Assembly (NCBI GenBank): GCA_016630955.3
Contig: CM049989.1
Location: forward strand, 1,860,001 to 1,924,000
DNA length: 64,000 bases
Source: Didymella arachidicola
Lineage: Eukaryota > Ascomycota > Dothideomycetes > Pleosporales > Didymellaceae
Reading direction: 5' to 3'
A program made the position numbers and the translations under genes. The notes under the pieces are model-generated. The model was not told the origin of the DNA, made no database searches, and worked only from the letters and a program-made list of their open reading frames with translations. Below are positions 31,431-42,418 of this stretch, in pieces (the first letter of the stretch is position 1; every line of letters starts with the position of its first letter).

Positions 31431-33563
31431 ATGGCGGATGCTCGCGGCGAATACTGGTACTTTGAGCCCGGCGTCGATTCGAACAAGATAACGGTGCCAG
31501 AGCTGCGCAGTATCCTGCTCAAGCATGGCGTTGGATATCCGTCCTCGGCGAAGAAGCCGCAACTTGTAGCGCTTTTCAACGAGTCGGTCGCCCCCCAAGC
31601 GGCGCAAGTACAGAAGACACATGCGCGCACCAAGCGCAGCACGCGCGGCATCGTCGATGTCCCGTCAAGCTCCAACAGCACTGTTGACGATGCCGAAGTC
31701 GACACACTTGTCGCGCCGACACCTGCGAGACGGACCGCACGCCGAACCACTCGCGCTGCAACCGAAGACGCCGAAGAGACTGTGCCCATATCGCGCGCAA
31801 AAACACCATCACGTGCTGTACCTGCGAAGCACAGCAGAGCCTTTGAGCCTGAGATCGACGAACGCCCAGCAGCCAGGCGCACACGAAAAAGCGTCACACC
31901 CGCGGTCAAGGAGCCAACGCCAGATCCAGAGACATGGCATCGCACAGGACCGGAGAGCCCTTTCACGCAGGACAACCCTTTCCAGAGCGGCAGCTCACCA
32001 GCAGTTCCCGACACAACGTCGCGCGATAAGACCAGGAGGAGGACGCTTGGATCTGAACTCAAAACGAGGCGCAAGAGCGATGCGCACCGCCGACGAACAG
32101 CTGAGCCCAGCGCCGAACAGTATGATGAAGGTGTTGTTGTACCCTCACGCAAGACGTTTGATGTCACCGCCCAGCATACGAAGGAGGAGGAACACGAGTG
32201 TACAGACGCAGGCGAAGAATTCACACCTGAGGAGCAGCTGGAGCTCGTACGCGAGCGCACAAAGACCGGCCAGGTGGATATACTCCCGCCCCGCAGACAT
32301 AAGAAGTCGTCGAAGGCAACAGGCACACTCAAGGCATTTTCAGCAACGCTTCTTCTCACGACTGCGGCTGTCTTTGGTGGTGTGTGGAGGCAAGAAAAGA
32401 TAGACGTGGGCTTCTGCGGCATCGGGAGGGAAGCCACGAGCCTTGCAGGCGTCGAGGTACCAGAATGGGCCAGCGAGTACCTTCCCCTTCCTCAGTGCGA
32501 GCCTTGTCCGCCACATGCACAATGCTACAGGGGACTGGAGCTCACGTGCGACCGCGACTTCATTCGCAAGGATCACCCATTGTCATTGGGTGGCCTTATT
32601 CCTGTACCACCTACGTGCGAACCGGACAGCGCGAAGACACGCAAGGTCACGGCTGTCGCCAACAAAGCAGTGGAGATCCTGCGGGAGAAGAGGGCTCAGT
32701 ACGAGTGCGGCGAGCCAGACGCAGAGGGCAAGCCTATCGAGACCCCCGAGGTTGCGGAGGAGGAGCTGAAGCAGACACTAGCCGCTCACACGCAAAAGGG
32801 CATGACAGATCAGGAGTTCAGCGAGCTATTTGAACGTGCGTTTCCAGAGACAGTGTTGCGGGACGAGGTTGTCGAATCGACAGACGCGTAAGTACTGCCC
32901 TTTTTCACCCCACCAGTCGTGCAATCTTTTCTGACGCAGAACTGTACTAATCAGTGACCTCTCCGTGGATACAGAATTACAGGGAAGCGCAAGCTCGCAT
33001 CAACCTCTCTCGCAAAGCTCTCCCTTACCTGCAGCATCAAAAGATCCTTCATACAATCCGTTGAACGACATCTTCTCCAGATTGTAGTGTTTGTTCTAGT
33101 GGCGTTCTCTGGAGCGTACGGAAGATATTCATACACCACAAGCCGAGCTGTGGAGGCTCGTGCAAAGCAGCTTGCTAGCGAGGTCTTTGACAGACTCGCA
33201 AACAATGCAGCACTTAGTCACCAGGAGCCAGGTGCCTACCCAGAGCGCGGCGTCAGCATGGCACAGCTGCGAGATGATGTGCTCCGCAACGAGTTCTCCG
33301 CCAAACGTAGGCAGAAGCTGTGGGACAGGGTACAGAAGAAGGTTGAGTTCAACTCCAACGTGCGTGCAGCGGTCAGGACCACCAACAGCGGCGATGTAGC
33401 GCGTATGTGGGAGTGGATTGGGCCAATGCAGCTTCTTGAGGATGGCCGGAGCCCTGCTAAGCGTGAGAGCGGTCGCTTCAGCATTGAGAATACGCCATCA
33501 ACTGCATCAAAGCAGTTGTTGTCAGAGAAGAGGACATGGGACGAGGGACATCCCGTGTATTGA
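31431..33563 (+). CDS. Inner nuclear membrane protein, Src1/Heh1/Man1 family, 681 aa
   Basis: Exons 31431-32887 and 32975-33563 join over an 87-nt intron (donor GTAAGT, acceptor ATACAG) to 681 residues. Residues about 1-50 (EYWYFEPGVDSNKITVPELR, LLKHGVGYPSSAKKPQLVAL) form a LEM-like helix-extension-helix domain. A long basic Ser/Arg-rich nucleoplasmic linker follows. Transmembrane segment 1 is near residues 297-317 and segment 2 near 520-540 (LLQIVVFVLVAFSGAYG). Between them lies the Cys-containing lumenal MSC domain (CEPCPPHAQCYRGLELTC). Family members tether chromatin, including rDNA, to the nuclear envelope and help nuclear-pore quality control. The start ATGGCGGATGC gives MADARGEYW; upstream in-frame codons lack an ATG in good context. 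Confidence 0.88.
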
Positions 33564-33888
33564 ATACAAGCCCGGAAGGCTATAGAGCGGTGGCTACTGG
33601 CGTTATGGTGGTCTGCTCTGCTTAGCATGATACCAGATCGTATTGACGTCTTTCTCGATTGCAACATATGGCATTAAATATGATCTCAGTCGCCCAACAC
33701 CGTGAAGTTGATGCTGCTCTCTGTGGTACAATTGTGAATAGAATGGCCCGTGCACAGCGCACGGACGCACAATAACTTCGCTAAGCGAGTAGCGCCCACT
33801 GAGATTCGGGTCTTGCGAGGAAGGAGCAAACATCACCACACCCGTCACCCCGTCGCCCTCACTAACCGACAGACAAAAATCAGTCAAG
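33564..33888. other. Promoter region of eL42
   Basis: 325 bp between the Src1 stop and the eL42 start. It should contain the eL42 promoter and leader. No gene is seen. Confidence 0.5.
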
Positions 33889-34828
33889 ATGGTGAGTGCA
33901 CACATGTCCAATCTGTTCGCCGAGGAAGCCGCGACCGCAACATGAGTGAACGACGATACCGCGAACGACTTTTCGATGACGAGCACGACCGAAGCGAGCG
34001 CACATAGCCTCGAGACACGCACGACGGCTGGCGGGAGAATGCAATTGAAGGGATGAACAACAAGACGACCGAGGGAGTCGCCCTGTGTGTGGACGAAGGA
34101 TGTCTAGAGCAATGGAGATGCTGGTTGAGCCTGGGCGACAACCACGGCGTCCGCTGGCATCGTCATCTTCAGAAACCACGCTGCGCACCACCAATCTCGA
34201 TGATGTTGGTTCTCATTCAAATCGATAAATCAGCTGGGCGGCGTCGCAACTCGAAACCATTTATTTGGCCGACCATACATCATCCAATTCTCCGCCACCG
34301 CGTTTGCCACATCGCCTCGTTCACTCCTGTTGAAGGCCACAGCTTCCCGGACGGACCGTGTCGAGGACACTTGAACTAGCGAAGGACATGCGCTGACGAG
34401 GATTGCTCAGGTCAACGTTCCCAAGACCCGCCGTACCTACTGCAAGGGCAAGGAGTGCAAGAAGCACACCCAGCACAAGGTCACCCGTTAGTAGCCCGCA
34501 AACAGGCCAAGACATGCACATACTGAACCTGCGCAGAGTACAAGGCTGGCAAGGCTTCTCTGTTCGCCCAGGGTAAGCGTCGTTACGACCGCAAGCAGTC
34601 CGGTTACGGAGGTCAGACCAAGCCCGTCTTCCACAAGAGGGCTAAGACCACCAAGAAGGTCGTCCTCCGTCTGGAGTGCACAGCTTGCAAGACCAAGGCA
34701 CAGGTATGGAAACCACGGACGCCCACAACGGACACGGCTGACAAACGTAACAGCTCGCCCTCAAGCGATGCAAGCACTTCGAGCTCGGTGGTGACAAGAA
34801 GACCAAGGGTGCCGCCCTTGTCTTCTAA
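33889..34828 (+). CDS. RPL42: 60S ribosomal protein eL42 (L44/L36a), 106 aa
   Basis: Four exons, 33889-33891, 34411-34486, 34537-34703 and 34754-34828, give 106 residues, the exact family length. The first coding exon is the ATG alone, followed by a 519-nt intron beginning GTGAGT; the other introns are 50 nt. The protein begins MVNVPKTRRTYCKGKECKKH and has the zinc-binding pattern CKGKEC and CTACKTKAQLALKRCKHF. Pro56 in QTKPVFHK is the residue found in cycloheximide-sensitive fungi; Gln at this position is linked to resistance. The protein sits at the E-site of the large ribosomal subunit. Long first introns are common in fungal ribosomal-protein genes. Confidence 0.96.
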
Positions 34829-35247
34829 GCGTGTCTCTTTCTCTCTCTTTTGCTGGGCCCTCGGCGTAGTCTTCAGGCGGACGGGATGGACGGCTTTCCC
34901 AATCGACTCATGCTATGCATCAATGCAACGAAATGAAAGCGGAGTGATACGGAGCATCTGGGGATGAACAGGTTGCTACTAAACGAATTCAACGGATTGT
35001 AACCAACATTTGCATCAAATCGAGCTCGATTGAAAGGATTCTTCGTTTATATGCGTGAGTTGCAATGGCTGTGATACCACGCTTGATGAAGTGTTGCAAA
35101 GTGACAGGGGCTGCTCCCGCCGATGGAGTGCTTTCCTGTTACGCTGCCCCTCCACCCCTGGCCCCACCAAACGCAACGCGCCCTATCGACATTCAATCTG
35201 CACATCTACACGTGAGTCAGGCCTTCTGCTGTTCAGCTCACTACAAA
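34829..35247. other. Intergenic
   Basis: 419 bp holding the eL42 3' end and the promoter of the reductase gene. No gene is seen. Confidence 0.5.
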
Positions 35248-36377
35248 ATGTCTGACTCTCGGACAAAGACCGTGCTGGTCATTGGCGCAGGTTCTGTCGG
35301 CGCAATTGCTGCGCTGAACCTCGAGGCCGGGGGTCTTGCCTCAGTCACCGTTGCTCTCAGATCGAACTACAATACTGTCAAAGAGCAAGGATACACAATC
35401 GACAGCTGTGACCATGGGTCGCTGAAGGGCTTCAAGCCAAGTTTTGGTTCGTTGCCAGCCGGCCACTAGACAGCGAATGCGTACTGATCATTACAGTCCG
35501 CAACAGCATCCCAGACATTGTCGTCGAAGCTCTGCCACCATATGACTATATAGTCCTCTGCACCAAGAGTGTACCAGATGTTGGCCCCACTTCGATCGAC
35601 CTGGTGAAGCCTGCTTTGCCTAAAGACAACACGCACACAACGCTGGTTCTGCTACAGAATGGCCTGAACATCGAGAAGACGTTCCTAGCGACTCATCCTG
35701 GTACCGTCGTTCTCTCCGGCGTGTCTCTTATTGGCAGCGCCGAGCCATCACCTGGTCACATTGTGCAGAATGAGACAGATCGACTTCTCATTGGCGCCTT
35801 TCCACACCCATCCATTGCCAGTGAGGAAACGTCCGCCAAAGCGCAAGAGTTCGTGACTCTGTACTCTGCAGGCGGTAAGACTGATTGCAAGTACTCGCCG
35901 AATGTCTTGCACGATCGCTGGCGCAAGCTGGTCTACAACGCATGTCTCAACCCGATCTGTGCGATCACGGGCGTTGACTCTGGGCGGATCAGACTGGCGG
36001 ACGGAGCATTGGATGGCCTCGTCCGGCCCGCCATGGAAGAAATCGTTGCAGCCGCCAAAGCCGTAGCAAACGTCGAGCTCGAGGAAGACGTCGTAGAGAA
36101 GGTCATCAACACAGATCCGCTGGAAAGCTGGGCGAAGCCTAGCATGCAGCAGGATCTTGAAAAGGTACGTTACATCAGACCGAGGCCCATAAGAATCAGA
36201 TCCTGATTGCGATAGGGTAACTTCATCGAGTTCGAAAATCTCCTCGGGGAGCCTTTGCGTGAAGGCAAATACGCTGGCGTCCCAATGCCGACCCTCGAGG
36301 TTCTTTACCACATCGCCAAAACTATACAGTGGCGTACACAAGTCGCAAAGGGGTTAATCCAGCTACCCGGTCAGTAG
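35248..36377 (+). CDS. Ketopantoate reductase-like protein (ApbA/PanE family), 342 aa
   Basis: Exons 35248-35446, 35497-36164 and 36216-36377 join over introns of 50 and 51 nt to 342 residues. The N-terminal Rossmann domain has the dinucleotide-binding GAGSVGAIAALNLEAGG near residue 13 and VVEALPPYDYIVLCTKSV. The C-terminal helical domain has LHDRWRKLVYNACLNPICAI, with the conserved Lys and Asn of the family, and the end contains QQDLEKGNFIEFENLLGEP. The family reduces 2-dehydropantoate to pantoate with NADPH, but fungi carry many paralogues of unknown substrate, so the reaction is not certain. A related gene without introns lies at 44669-45640. Predicted cytosolic. Confidence 0.88.
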
Positions 36378-36615
36378 AGCGAGAACCGTCCATGACGACT
36401 GGGTGACCTACACAGAAAAAAACCCAACGGAGTACAATAAAGCAACGCCCAGGTCGGAATTGAAACCTACGTACCCTGATAAATTCTCACATCCCAGTCC
36501 TCACCCCATCAAAGAACGCTCTCTGCTCCTCCCGATCCCAACCGAGCAGTCCTCCCTCGCGAAAGATCACACCGCACCCCTGGTCGACAAAGCCCACAGT
36601 CATCAATCGCAGCAT

Positions 36616-37146
36616 CTACACCCCAAACAACATCCACTCTCCCCCCACACTTACATCACTCCCCCGCGCTACCATTCCCCCATCCCCATCCCGCTCCTAC
36701 ATCACCTACCCCCGCTGACAACACCTCCAACACCCCCCCTCCTCCCACGCATACTACCCCCCGTTAGCCCTCTCCTCTCATCCTCAAACACAAACTCACC
36801 CATCCCCTTGCACAATTCTTAATCTCACTCGCCGCACACATCCTCGAGCAGCGGGGCTCCGGCTTGGGCTTCGGTGACGGTACTGGAACAATTTTCTTGC
36901 AGCACGACCAGCATTCGCCGTGTTGTAAGGGGTACTGGGTTGGTTAGCATAGATGCATGTATGGATGCATGGAAGGAGAGATAAGAGGGGGGTACAGACC
37001 CAGTTCACGGGACAAGTGAGGGGTGCTGGGGAGCAGATGCGTGTGCATGTTTCAGTTTCAGGAACGGGTGTGGGTGTGGGTTTGGGTTCGAAGGGGGAGG
37101 CGGTGGTGAGGGTGAGGAGGGCGAGGAAGAGGGGTGGTGGGCGCAT
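36616..37146 (-). CDS. Small secreted Cys-rich protein with a repeated Cys motif
   Basis: ATG 37146 opens with a signal peptide (MRPPPLFLALLTLTTA). Exon 1 (37146-37000) ends CTRICSPAPLTCPVNW. After a 65-nt intron (donor GTCTGT, GCTAACC branch, acceptor CCCAG), exon 2 (36934-36800) reads ECWSCCKK, a Pro/Lys linker, and CSRMCAASEIKNCARGW. There a perfect GTGAGT donor and a GGCTAACGG branch with TAG acceptor lead to a Gly-rich exon 3 (36753-36616), giving 139 residues. If the second intron is retained, the protein ends at 36764 with 105 residues. Each of the first two exons carries a Cys-x3-Cys-x6/7-Cys unit ending in Trp, after a Pro-rich stretch. It is probably extracellular and resembles an effector-like protein in form only. 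No family is recognised. Confidence 0.55.
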
Positions 37147-37810
37147 CGTGCAAACTTCAAAGCGGGTTTGGTACGGTATGGATGCTGGTGGTGAGGAGGG
37201 CGTGGTGTTAAGTACACTGATCCGCTGGCTGGTGGAATGGTGGTGCCGAGACTTGCTTGTGCGACCTGAGAGGTGAGGTATGTGATGCGCAGGGTGGGTG
37301 GTACTCGAGGCGCGTGGGTTTGGAGGGGGGCTAGCTTGAAGGGGTAGTTGGTTGTTTGTGTGTTGGGTAGTTGTTTTGTAGGGAGGTGCTATTCTGGGAG
37401 TTGAAGTGACCTACAGCACCGCCCTTGACCGGGAGGTTTTTAGAGTCGCCTGACATTCTGGCTGAAGATATCGGGCCCACGAGCCCTTCACCAAATCCAC
37501 GCCAAACACTTCCCATCGACTCGGTAATTTCACCTCTGTATTCAACCTATCGTCACAACACCCCACCAACCTCAATGCAAACAATCCAATCCAAATAAAC
37601 GACACTCCGCCGCCGTAACGCCATGCTCAACGTGCCTCTTAACCAACGGCACGGAATCAAACCAGACCCAAACCGGCCCTAAATCGCGAATCCCTGTGCA
37701 GGTTTTTGTCTAAATGGCGCCCTTTTGATGTACGAAACGCCATGCCATGAGGAACTAACCTCCAAGAGGGGGAAAAAATGGGGATTATGTACAGCGGTAA
37801 TTGCGCCTTT
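37147..37810. other. Intergenic
   Basis: About 660 bp, G-rich on the plus strand toward 37350. It contains the secreted-protein promoter and the reductase 3' end. No gene is seen. Confidence 0.5.
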
Positions 37811-39826
37811 TTACCAAGTTTCCTACTTTAGTCAGCGATGTCGTGGATGAATAGATAAGGGGGGGGGACATACAGCAATATACTGACCGTCGTTCTTCTT
37901 ATTAGCCCAGAACTCGTGGGCCTGCTCGCGGCTCAGATTACCCTTCTGCATTGTGATGTCGATGAGGGCTTCCTCGACGCCTTCGCCCATGCCCTTGCTG
38001 CTGCCGCATACGAAGATGCGGCCGTCGAGGGCGTTGATGACGAACCAGACGATGTCGGCTTGCGTGCGGACCTCGTCTTGGACATATTTGGCCTCGGTCT
38101 GGCCCGAGACGCGCGTCTTGCGGCTTTGGACGACTTTTTTGATTTCGCGCTCGTGGTCGCCGAGTTCGCCGGAGTAGAGCTCGTCCAGCATGCTGTCGCG
38201 CACGCCCTGGATCAGCCAGATCTTGTTGGCGCAGTTGGCGTTCTTGAGCCTGTTCAGGATGAAGCCTCGGAAAGGCGCCATTCCGACGCCGGCACCGATT
38301 AGAACCATTGGGCCTTCGCCGCCGAACTGCTTGGACAGGGGGTTGGCCATGAGACCGCGGAACATGGGGATGCGGAGATCCAGGATTTCGCGAGGATCGA
38401 CGCCTTGCTGCTCTGCCATGATGAACTGATGCGCAATGCGCTCCATGAAGCCACTGCCTACACCGGTACGCTTGGCGCCAGGTGCATGCCAATCAGGTGC
38501 CTCGTGGATAGTGACGGCCATCTCGATCAGACGGCGGGTTCCCGGCAGGCCAGGACGGGCTGACGAGATGTGGGGATCATTCGAAAGGGAGTAGAACCGG
38601 GGCATGAGCTGCGTGAGGACGGAGAGGAGGCTCGGTAGCGGAGGCTTTGCAGACGGGAAGGCGCTGAGGATCTGAGGGATGGTGAGATGGGAGGTGGTGC
38701 GGAGGTCGCAGAAGGCTGCTTGGCCCTGGGCGGAGCAGAGGTACTCGAGGATCTTCTTCTCATTGGGTGCCTCGGCATGTTCTGCCATGACACGCAGGAG
38801 GTTCTTGGTGGGCGGGCTGGACTGGATGTCTGCACACCATGTCAACAGCTCGCGGCGTGTGGTGACGAGCTCGCGCGCCTTGTCATCTCCCCAGATTGTG
38901 GGCCATCTGCCAGTCTTGGTCTTGAGCGTGACGGGCTTGTCGCGGACGAACTTTGGCACGCCGAGCAGATCGAACAGCTCGTCGACCATCTCGGTTGCGT
39001 TGGGCGGGCAGATGCCAATGGCGCCGCCGACCTTGAAATCGACGCCGCCCTCGTCAGGGTAGTCGGTGACGTCGATGTCGAAGTGGATCGTGCGCTTCTC
39101 GGCGCCGGGCTTGGTCAGCTCGCGGGCGTGGTAGAGCGGCGCGGAGAAGACGTCGTACGGCGGGTGTGGCTGGACGAACTTGGGCGGCGTCTTGGTGACG
39201 TCGGAGACGTGCTTGGCGTCCCTGGACGGCAGGGGCTCGAAGGAGAGGGTGACGGGCGGCAGTTCGGTGACGTCGGTGAGCTCGCTGTCGAGCGCCAGCG
39301 GGCCCAGCTTGAGGTCAAGGCTGCGGAAGGCGGCATTGTCGGGGACGACGACGGGCACAAAGGAGGCGGCCGAGGTGTCGGGCTGCAGCGTCTTGAGCAG
39401 ACAGCAGCCGCCGCCGCAGCACTGGCTGATGAGCTTGGTGGCCGTCTCGCCGCTGCCGAGGATCTTCTGGATGTCGGCCGGGCTGTCGGAGATGAGCGTC
39501 GTCGAGGCGCGGCGCGGGCGGGCCTGGCCGTTGAAGGTGACGGCGGCGGTCGGGAGGTCCTCGAGCTTGTCGACAATCTCCTCGACGACGTGGTCAGGCT
39601 CGGTGCCGGGCGTCATGGGCGCCTCCGAGTCGTCGCTGCTGTTCTGGCTCCATAGGACCGACTCGCCCGACGACTTGGGCGACGTGTGCTCGGGCTGGGC
39701 CGGGTTGCGCGCCGGCCTGAGGGAGAGCTGCGGCACCGCTTGCGGCTCAGAGGGGATCGGGTCGTCGGGGTGCGAGGTCGCCGTGTGCGGCAGCTGGTGT
39801 TGCATGGCGGCGGTCGACGAGGCCAT
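37811..39826 (-). CDS. CPR-type FAD/NADPH diflavin-reductase-like protein without flavodoxin domain, 654 aa
   Basis: A large exon 39826-37874 and a 12-nt last exon 37822-37811 join over a 51-nt intron, so the protein ends YIAETW with a terminal Trp that would stack on FAD as in cytochrome P450 reductase. Without the splice it would run on into a Pro-rich tail. The C-terminal half has the FAD-binding linker domain, RFYSLSND near residue 410, the block GVGSGFMERIA, and the NADPH-binding LIGAGVGMAPFRGF near 509 and FVCGSSKGMGEGVEEALI. The N-terminal about 230 residues are not flavodoxin: they are Ser/Pro-rich with a Cys cluster (QCCGGGCCLL, Cys136, 137, 141, 142). Electron acceptor and role are unknown. 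It may pass electrons to a separate partner or to a metal at the Cys cluster. Confidence 0.85.
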
Positions 39827-41374
39827 GGTGCGGGCGTGTGGTGGAACGATGACAGCGACGGTGGGAGGGCGAGCTGAAGACGCGCCAAAAGGGGCTGTTA
39901 AGAGTCGTCATGGTTAGCACGGCCTTACTCATGGACAGGATGCGATCATCAAGCAGCGAGCGTGCAGTCAATTCGTGTTCCGCATTGCTCTGTACTCCCC
40001 AGGCGCGCGGGGTGGTGGTGCGTCGCTGCTTATCTGATCCTGTCAAAATAATCAGATCGTGGGCTCTCGTACCTCGTCGGTGTGGCTGCACGCGCCAAAA
40101 TGGCAAACGGACGCGAGAGAGTGACAGCCGCCTCGTCGAGCGCAATGCGTTGAGAGTCGACACTTTGAACAAGGGAATCGCAGGGGCAATGGTTTGCAGG
40201 CAGTGTGTGCAGTGTGTGCAGTGTGTAGCGGGTGCGGAAGAGGGCAGGTCTAGTGAATCAGAGATTCAGAGATTCGAGAGTGGGCGCAGGGTGGTGACGG
40301 CACTGCGCTTCTAAAACTGTGCCGATCCAAGAGCCCGTCTGCGAGGCTGAAGGAACATCAGCGCTCGATCGGGCAAAGCAGGACGCGGGCCTTCTTCCGC
40401 GGCACCAAGTCCGGAGACGCTGCTGCACCAACGTCGAAGAACTCTTTTCCGCCCGGCATAAGACACGGATGGTGCGTCTCCAGCTAACAGCCGCTGCGCT
40501 CCGCCCGCAATCCTCCTAGATGCTTGACCGCCTCCAGGCCTCGGTGTGCCGCTATTCTGAGAAGCTGAGCGGAGCTCCTCAGCACACAATGGCGCGGCGA
40601 CAGAGCCACCGTCAGATCTCCAAGCCACCACGCTCTGCTCCGCATCTGATGAAGCTCACGCTTGGCATGACCCGCAATGCCACCCTAGACGTTGACCTCT
40701 CCCTTTTCCCTTGTTGAGTGTCAACGGCCAGTAGCGCACCCACACGCTCAGCCCAGGCTGTTTAATTCGCATCAGGCATCGCGCAGTCAGACAACAGCTA
40801 GCTTACCATCATTATTCGCTGCGATGCAGCCCCACTAGTCGTGGTGAGATCATCGACAGCGAGCTTACAAACGTGTCGCCAACACGCGGTGGTGCTCCGC
40901 AACTTTGCCTTCAAGCCGCTTGCTGGATCCATCATCTTGCAGCTGCATTATCAGATCCTGGCGAGGCGCAATCTGATAACAGCGACATCGGAGCGCGAGT
41001 GCACGGATTGTGGGGGACGTATGGCGTGCTTGGCTGCCCACCGTCTGGGCACTTTACCCTGTACTCTCCTTATCTGATGGAGTTTGTGAGGGAAAGGTAT
41101 GGTCGGTAGTTCGTATGTGCTAGGCAGGCGACCCACTTTCCGACTCCATGATCTTGAACAATCTCGTTGCTTGAGGTCTTGAATTCGCAGTAGAGATGTC
41201 CATGCAGCAAGAGTGCGTTCTATTGGTTGTCGTTTCCCTCCATATGTGCTTAGTAACTAGCGTTGTTTATGGCGCTAGTAGATGGGTACTTTGCAGCACC
41301 CCTCCGATAATTAACTTCAATCAATCATACTTCCATAATTGCTTCCAACCGAGTAGTCCATACCGACACGCTAA
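39827..41374. other. Intergenic, 1.5 kb
   Basis: I see no gene. It holds the reductase promoter and a short tandem repeat at 40201-40227 (three copies of a 9-nt CAGTGTGTG unit, the last with one change). Confidence 0.5.
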
Positions 41375-42418
41375 CTACGCCAGAGAGCTTCTCCTGGACC
41401 TAGTCGAGTTCTCACTGACCCAGTTAACAGCTCTCTCAAACCCATTCTGCCCAGTCTGAAAATCAACAACAGCCTGCATGACCTCCTCCCTACTCGTCGC
41501 CACAAACGGCCCATACTGCACCACTGGCTGATCCAGCGGCACTCCCGCAACGATGATGAAACTAGCCCCCTCGTCCGCTGCAACCGCAACACTAACGCTA
41601 TCGCCATCTTTCTCAAACACTGTATTGCTGAACCGCGGACACACCCTCTTCTCGTCCCCATCTGCAATCACAACCGCCCCGTCCAGCACATAGCAAAACG
41701 CATTCCACCCCCTCGGCAATGGCAACTGAAAGCTCCCACCAGTTCTGACCTCAAAGTCCAAGTACCACACCGGCGTATAGCTCAAATCCCTCGAGCTCTG
41801 CACCCCAAACGCCTGCCCACTGATCACCTTGACATTCACTCTCCCCTCATCCACGCTCGCAACAGGAATCTCCACAGCCTTGAGATCGCGATACCTCGGC
41901 TCGCAGTACTTCAACTCCCTTGGCAGATCAACCCAGAGTTGCATCCCCTCCATCTTCATCCCCACCTGATCCTCCCTTAACATCTCAGAGTGCATAATTC
42001 CCCTCCCCGCCGTCATGAACTGCAAATCCCCGGCGTCCAACGTGCCCCTGTTCCCAGCAAAGTCCTCGTGGTCTACGCCCCCGGACAGAATATACGTTAT
42101 CGTTTCCTGGCCGCGGTGCGGATGATCCGGTGCCCCTGCGTCTGCGGCGCCACCAAAATCGCTGGAGAAATGGTCCAGCATGAGGAAGGGCGTTAGATTC
42201 TGCAGACGGGAGGTGCCGATGGAGCGGCGGACGCGCATCCCGACGCCTTCTTCGACTTCGATGGCGGGGAGCACGCGGGCGATTTTGCGGGGCGAGGTGG
42301 TCGTGTAAGGTTCGTCTGGAATCACGGGCAGGCCCTGGAAAGTCGGAGAAGCCATCGTGCGCGGGTGCAGAATGCGTTTGGGAAGGGAGGTTCTGAGGCG
42401 CAAGAGAAGGGGATGCAT
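41375..42418 (-). CDS. Pirin-family protein, 347 aa
   Basis: A single exon. The bicupin fold of pirins is indicated by the metal ligands His99 and His101 in DHPHRGQETITYI and His143 and Glu145 in GRGIMHSEM, with the family spacing, and by FLMLDHFSSDFG. Pirins are Fe-binding proteins. Some act as quercetin 2,3-dioxygenases and others as nuclear cofactors, so the role here is open. The first 21 residues (MHPLLLRLRTSLPKRILHPR) are basic and hydrophobic and could be a mitochondrial presequence. A second ATG at codon 22 (MASPTFQGLP) would give a cytosolic or nuclear form, so dual targeting is possible. Confidence 0.93.
   Translation of the reverse strand: MHPLLLRLRTSLPKRILHPRTMASPTFQGLPVIPDEPYTTTSPRKIARVLPAIEVEEGVGMRVRRSIGTSRLQNLTPFLMLDHFSSDFGGAADAGAPDHPHRGQETITYILSGGVDHEDFAGNRGTLDAGDLQFMTAGRGIMHSEMLREDQVGMKMEGMQLWVDLPRELKYCEPRYRDLKAVEIPVASVDEGRVNVKVISGQAFGVQSSRDLSYTPVWYLDFEVRTGGSFQLPLPRGWNAFCYVLDGAVVIADGDEKRVCPRFSNTVFEKDGDSVSVAVAADEGASFIIVAGVPLDQPVVQYGPFVATSREEVMQAVVDFQTGQNGFERAVNWVSENSTRSRRSSLA

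Noticed and set aside
31412..32437. Minus-strand open frame of 341 codons opposite Src1
   Set aside because: Ser/Val-rich mirror of the Arg/Ser-rich linker of the sense gene; the sense strand has recognisable LEM and MSC domains.
33892..34410. C/D-box snoRNA in the long eL42 intron
   Set aside because: A GATGATG near 34198 and a CTGA near 34393 do not match consensus boxes well and lack a terminal stem.
36403..36822. Plus-strand Pro/Ser/His-rich open frame of 139 codons
   Set aside because: Low-complexity complement of the Gly-rich third exon on the minus strand; no start context or domain support.
38687..39655. Plus-strand open frame of 322 codons
   Set aside because: It lies wholly antisense to the GC-rich flavoprotein gene, with biased Gly/Val/Leu composition and no domain; a shadow of the real frame.
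40201..40227. Tandem CAGTGTGTG repeat as a regulatory array or CRISPR-like repeat
   Set aside because: Only three short copies without spacers; an ordinary microsatellite in an intergenic region.
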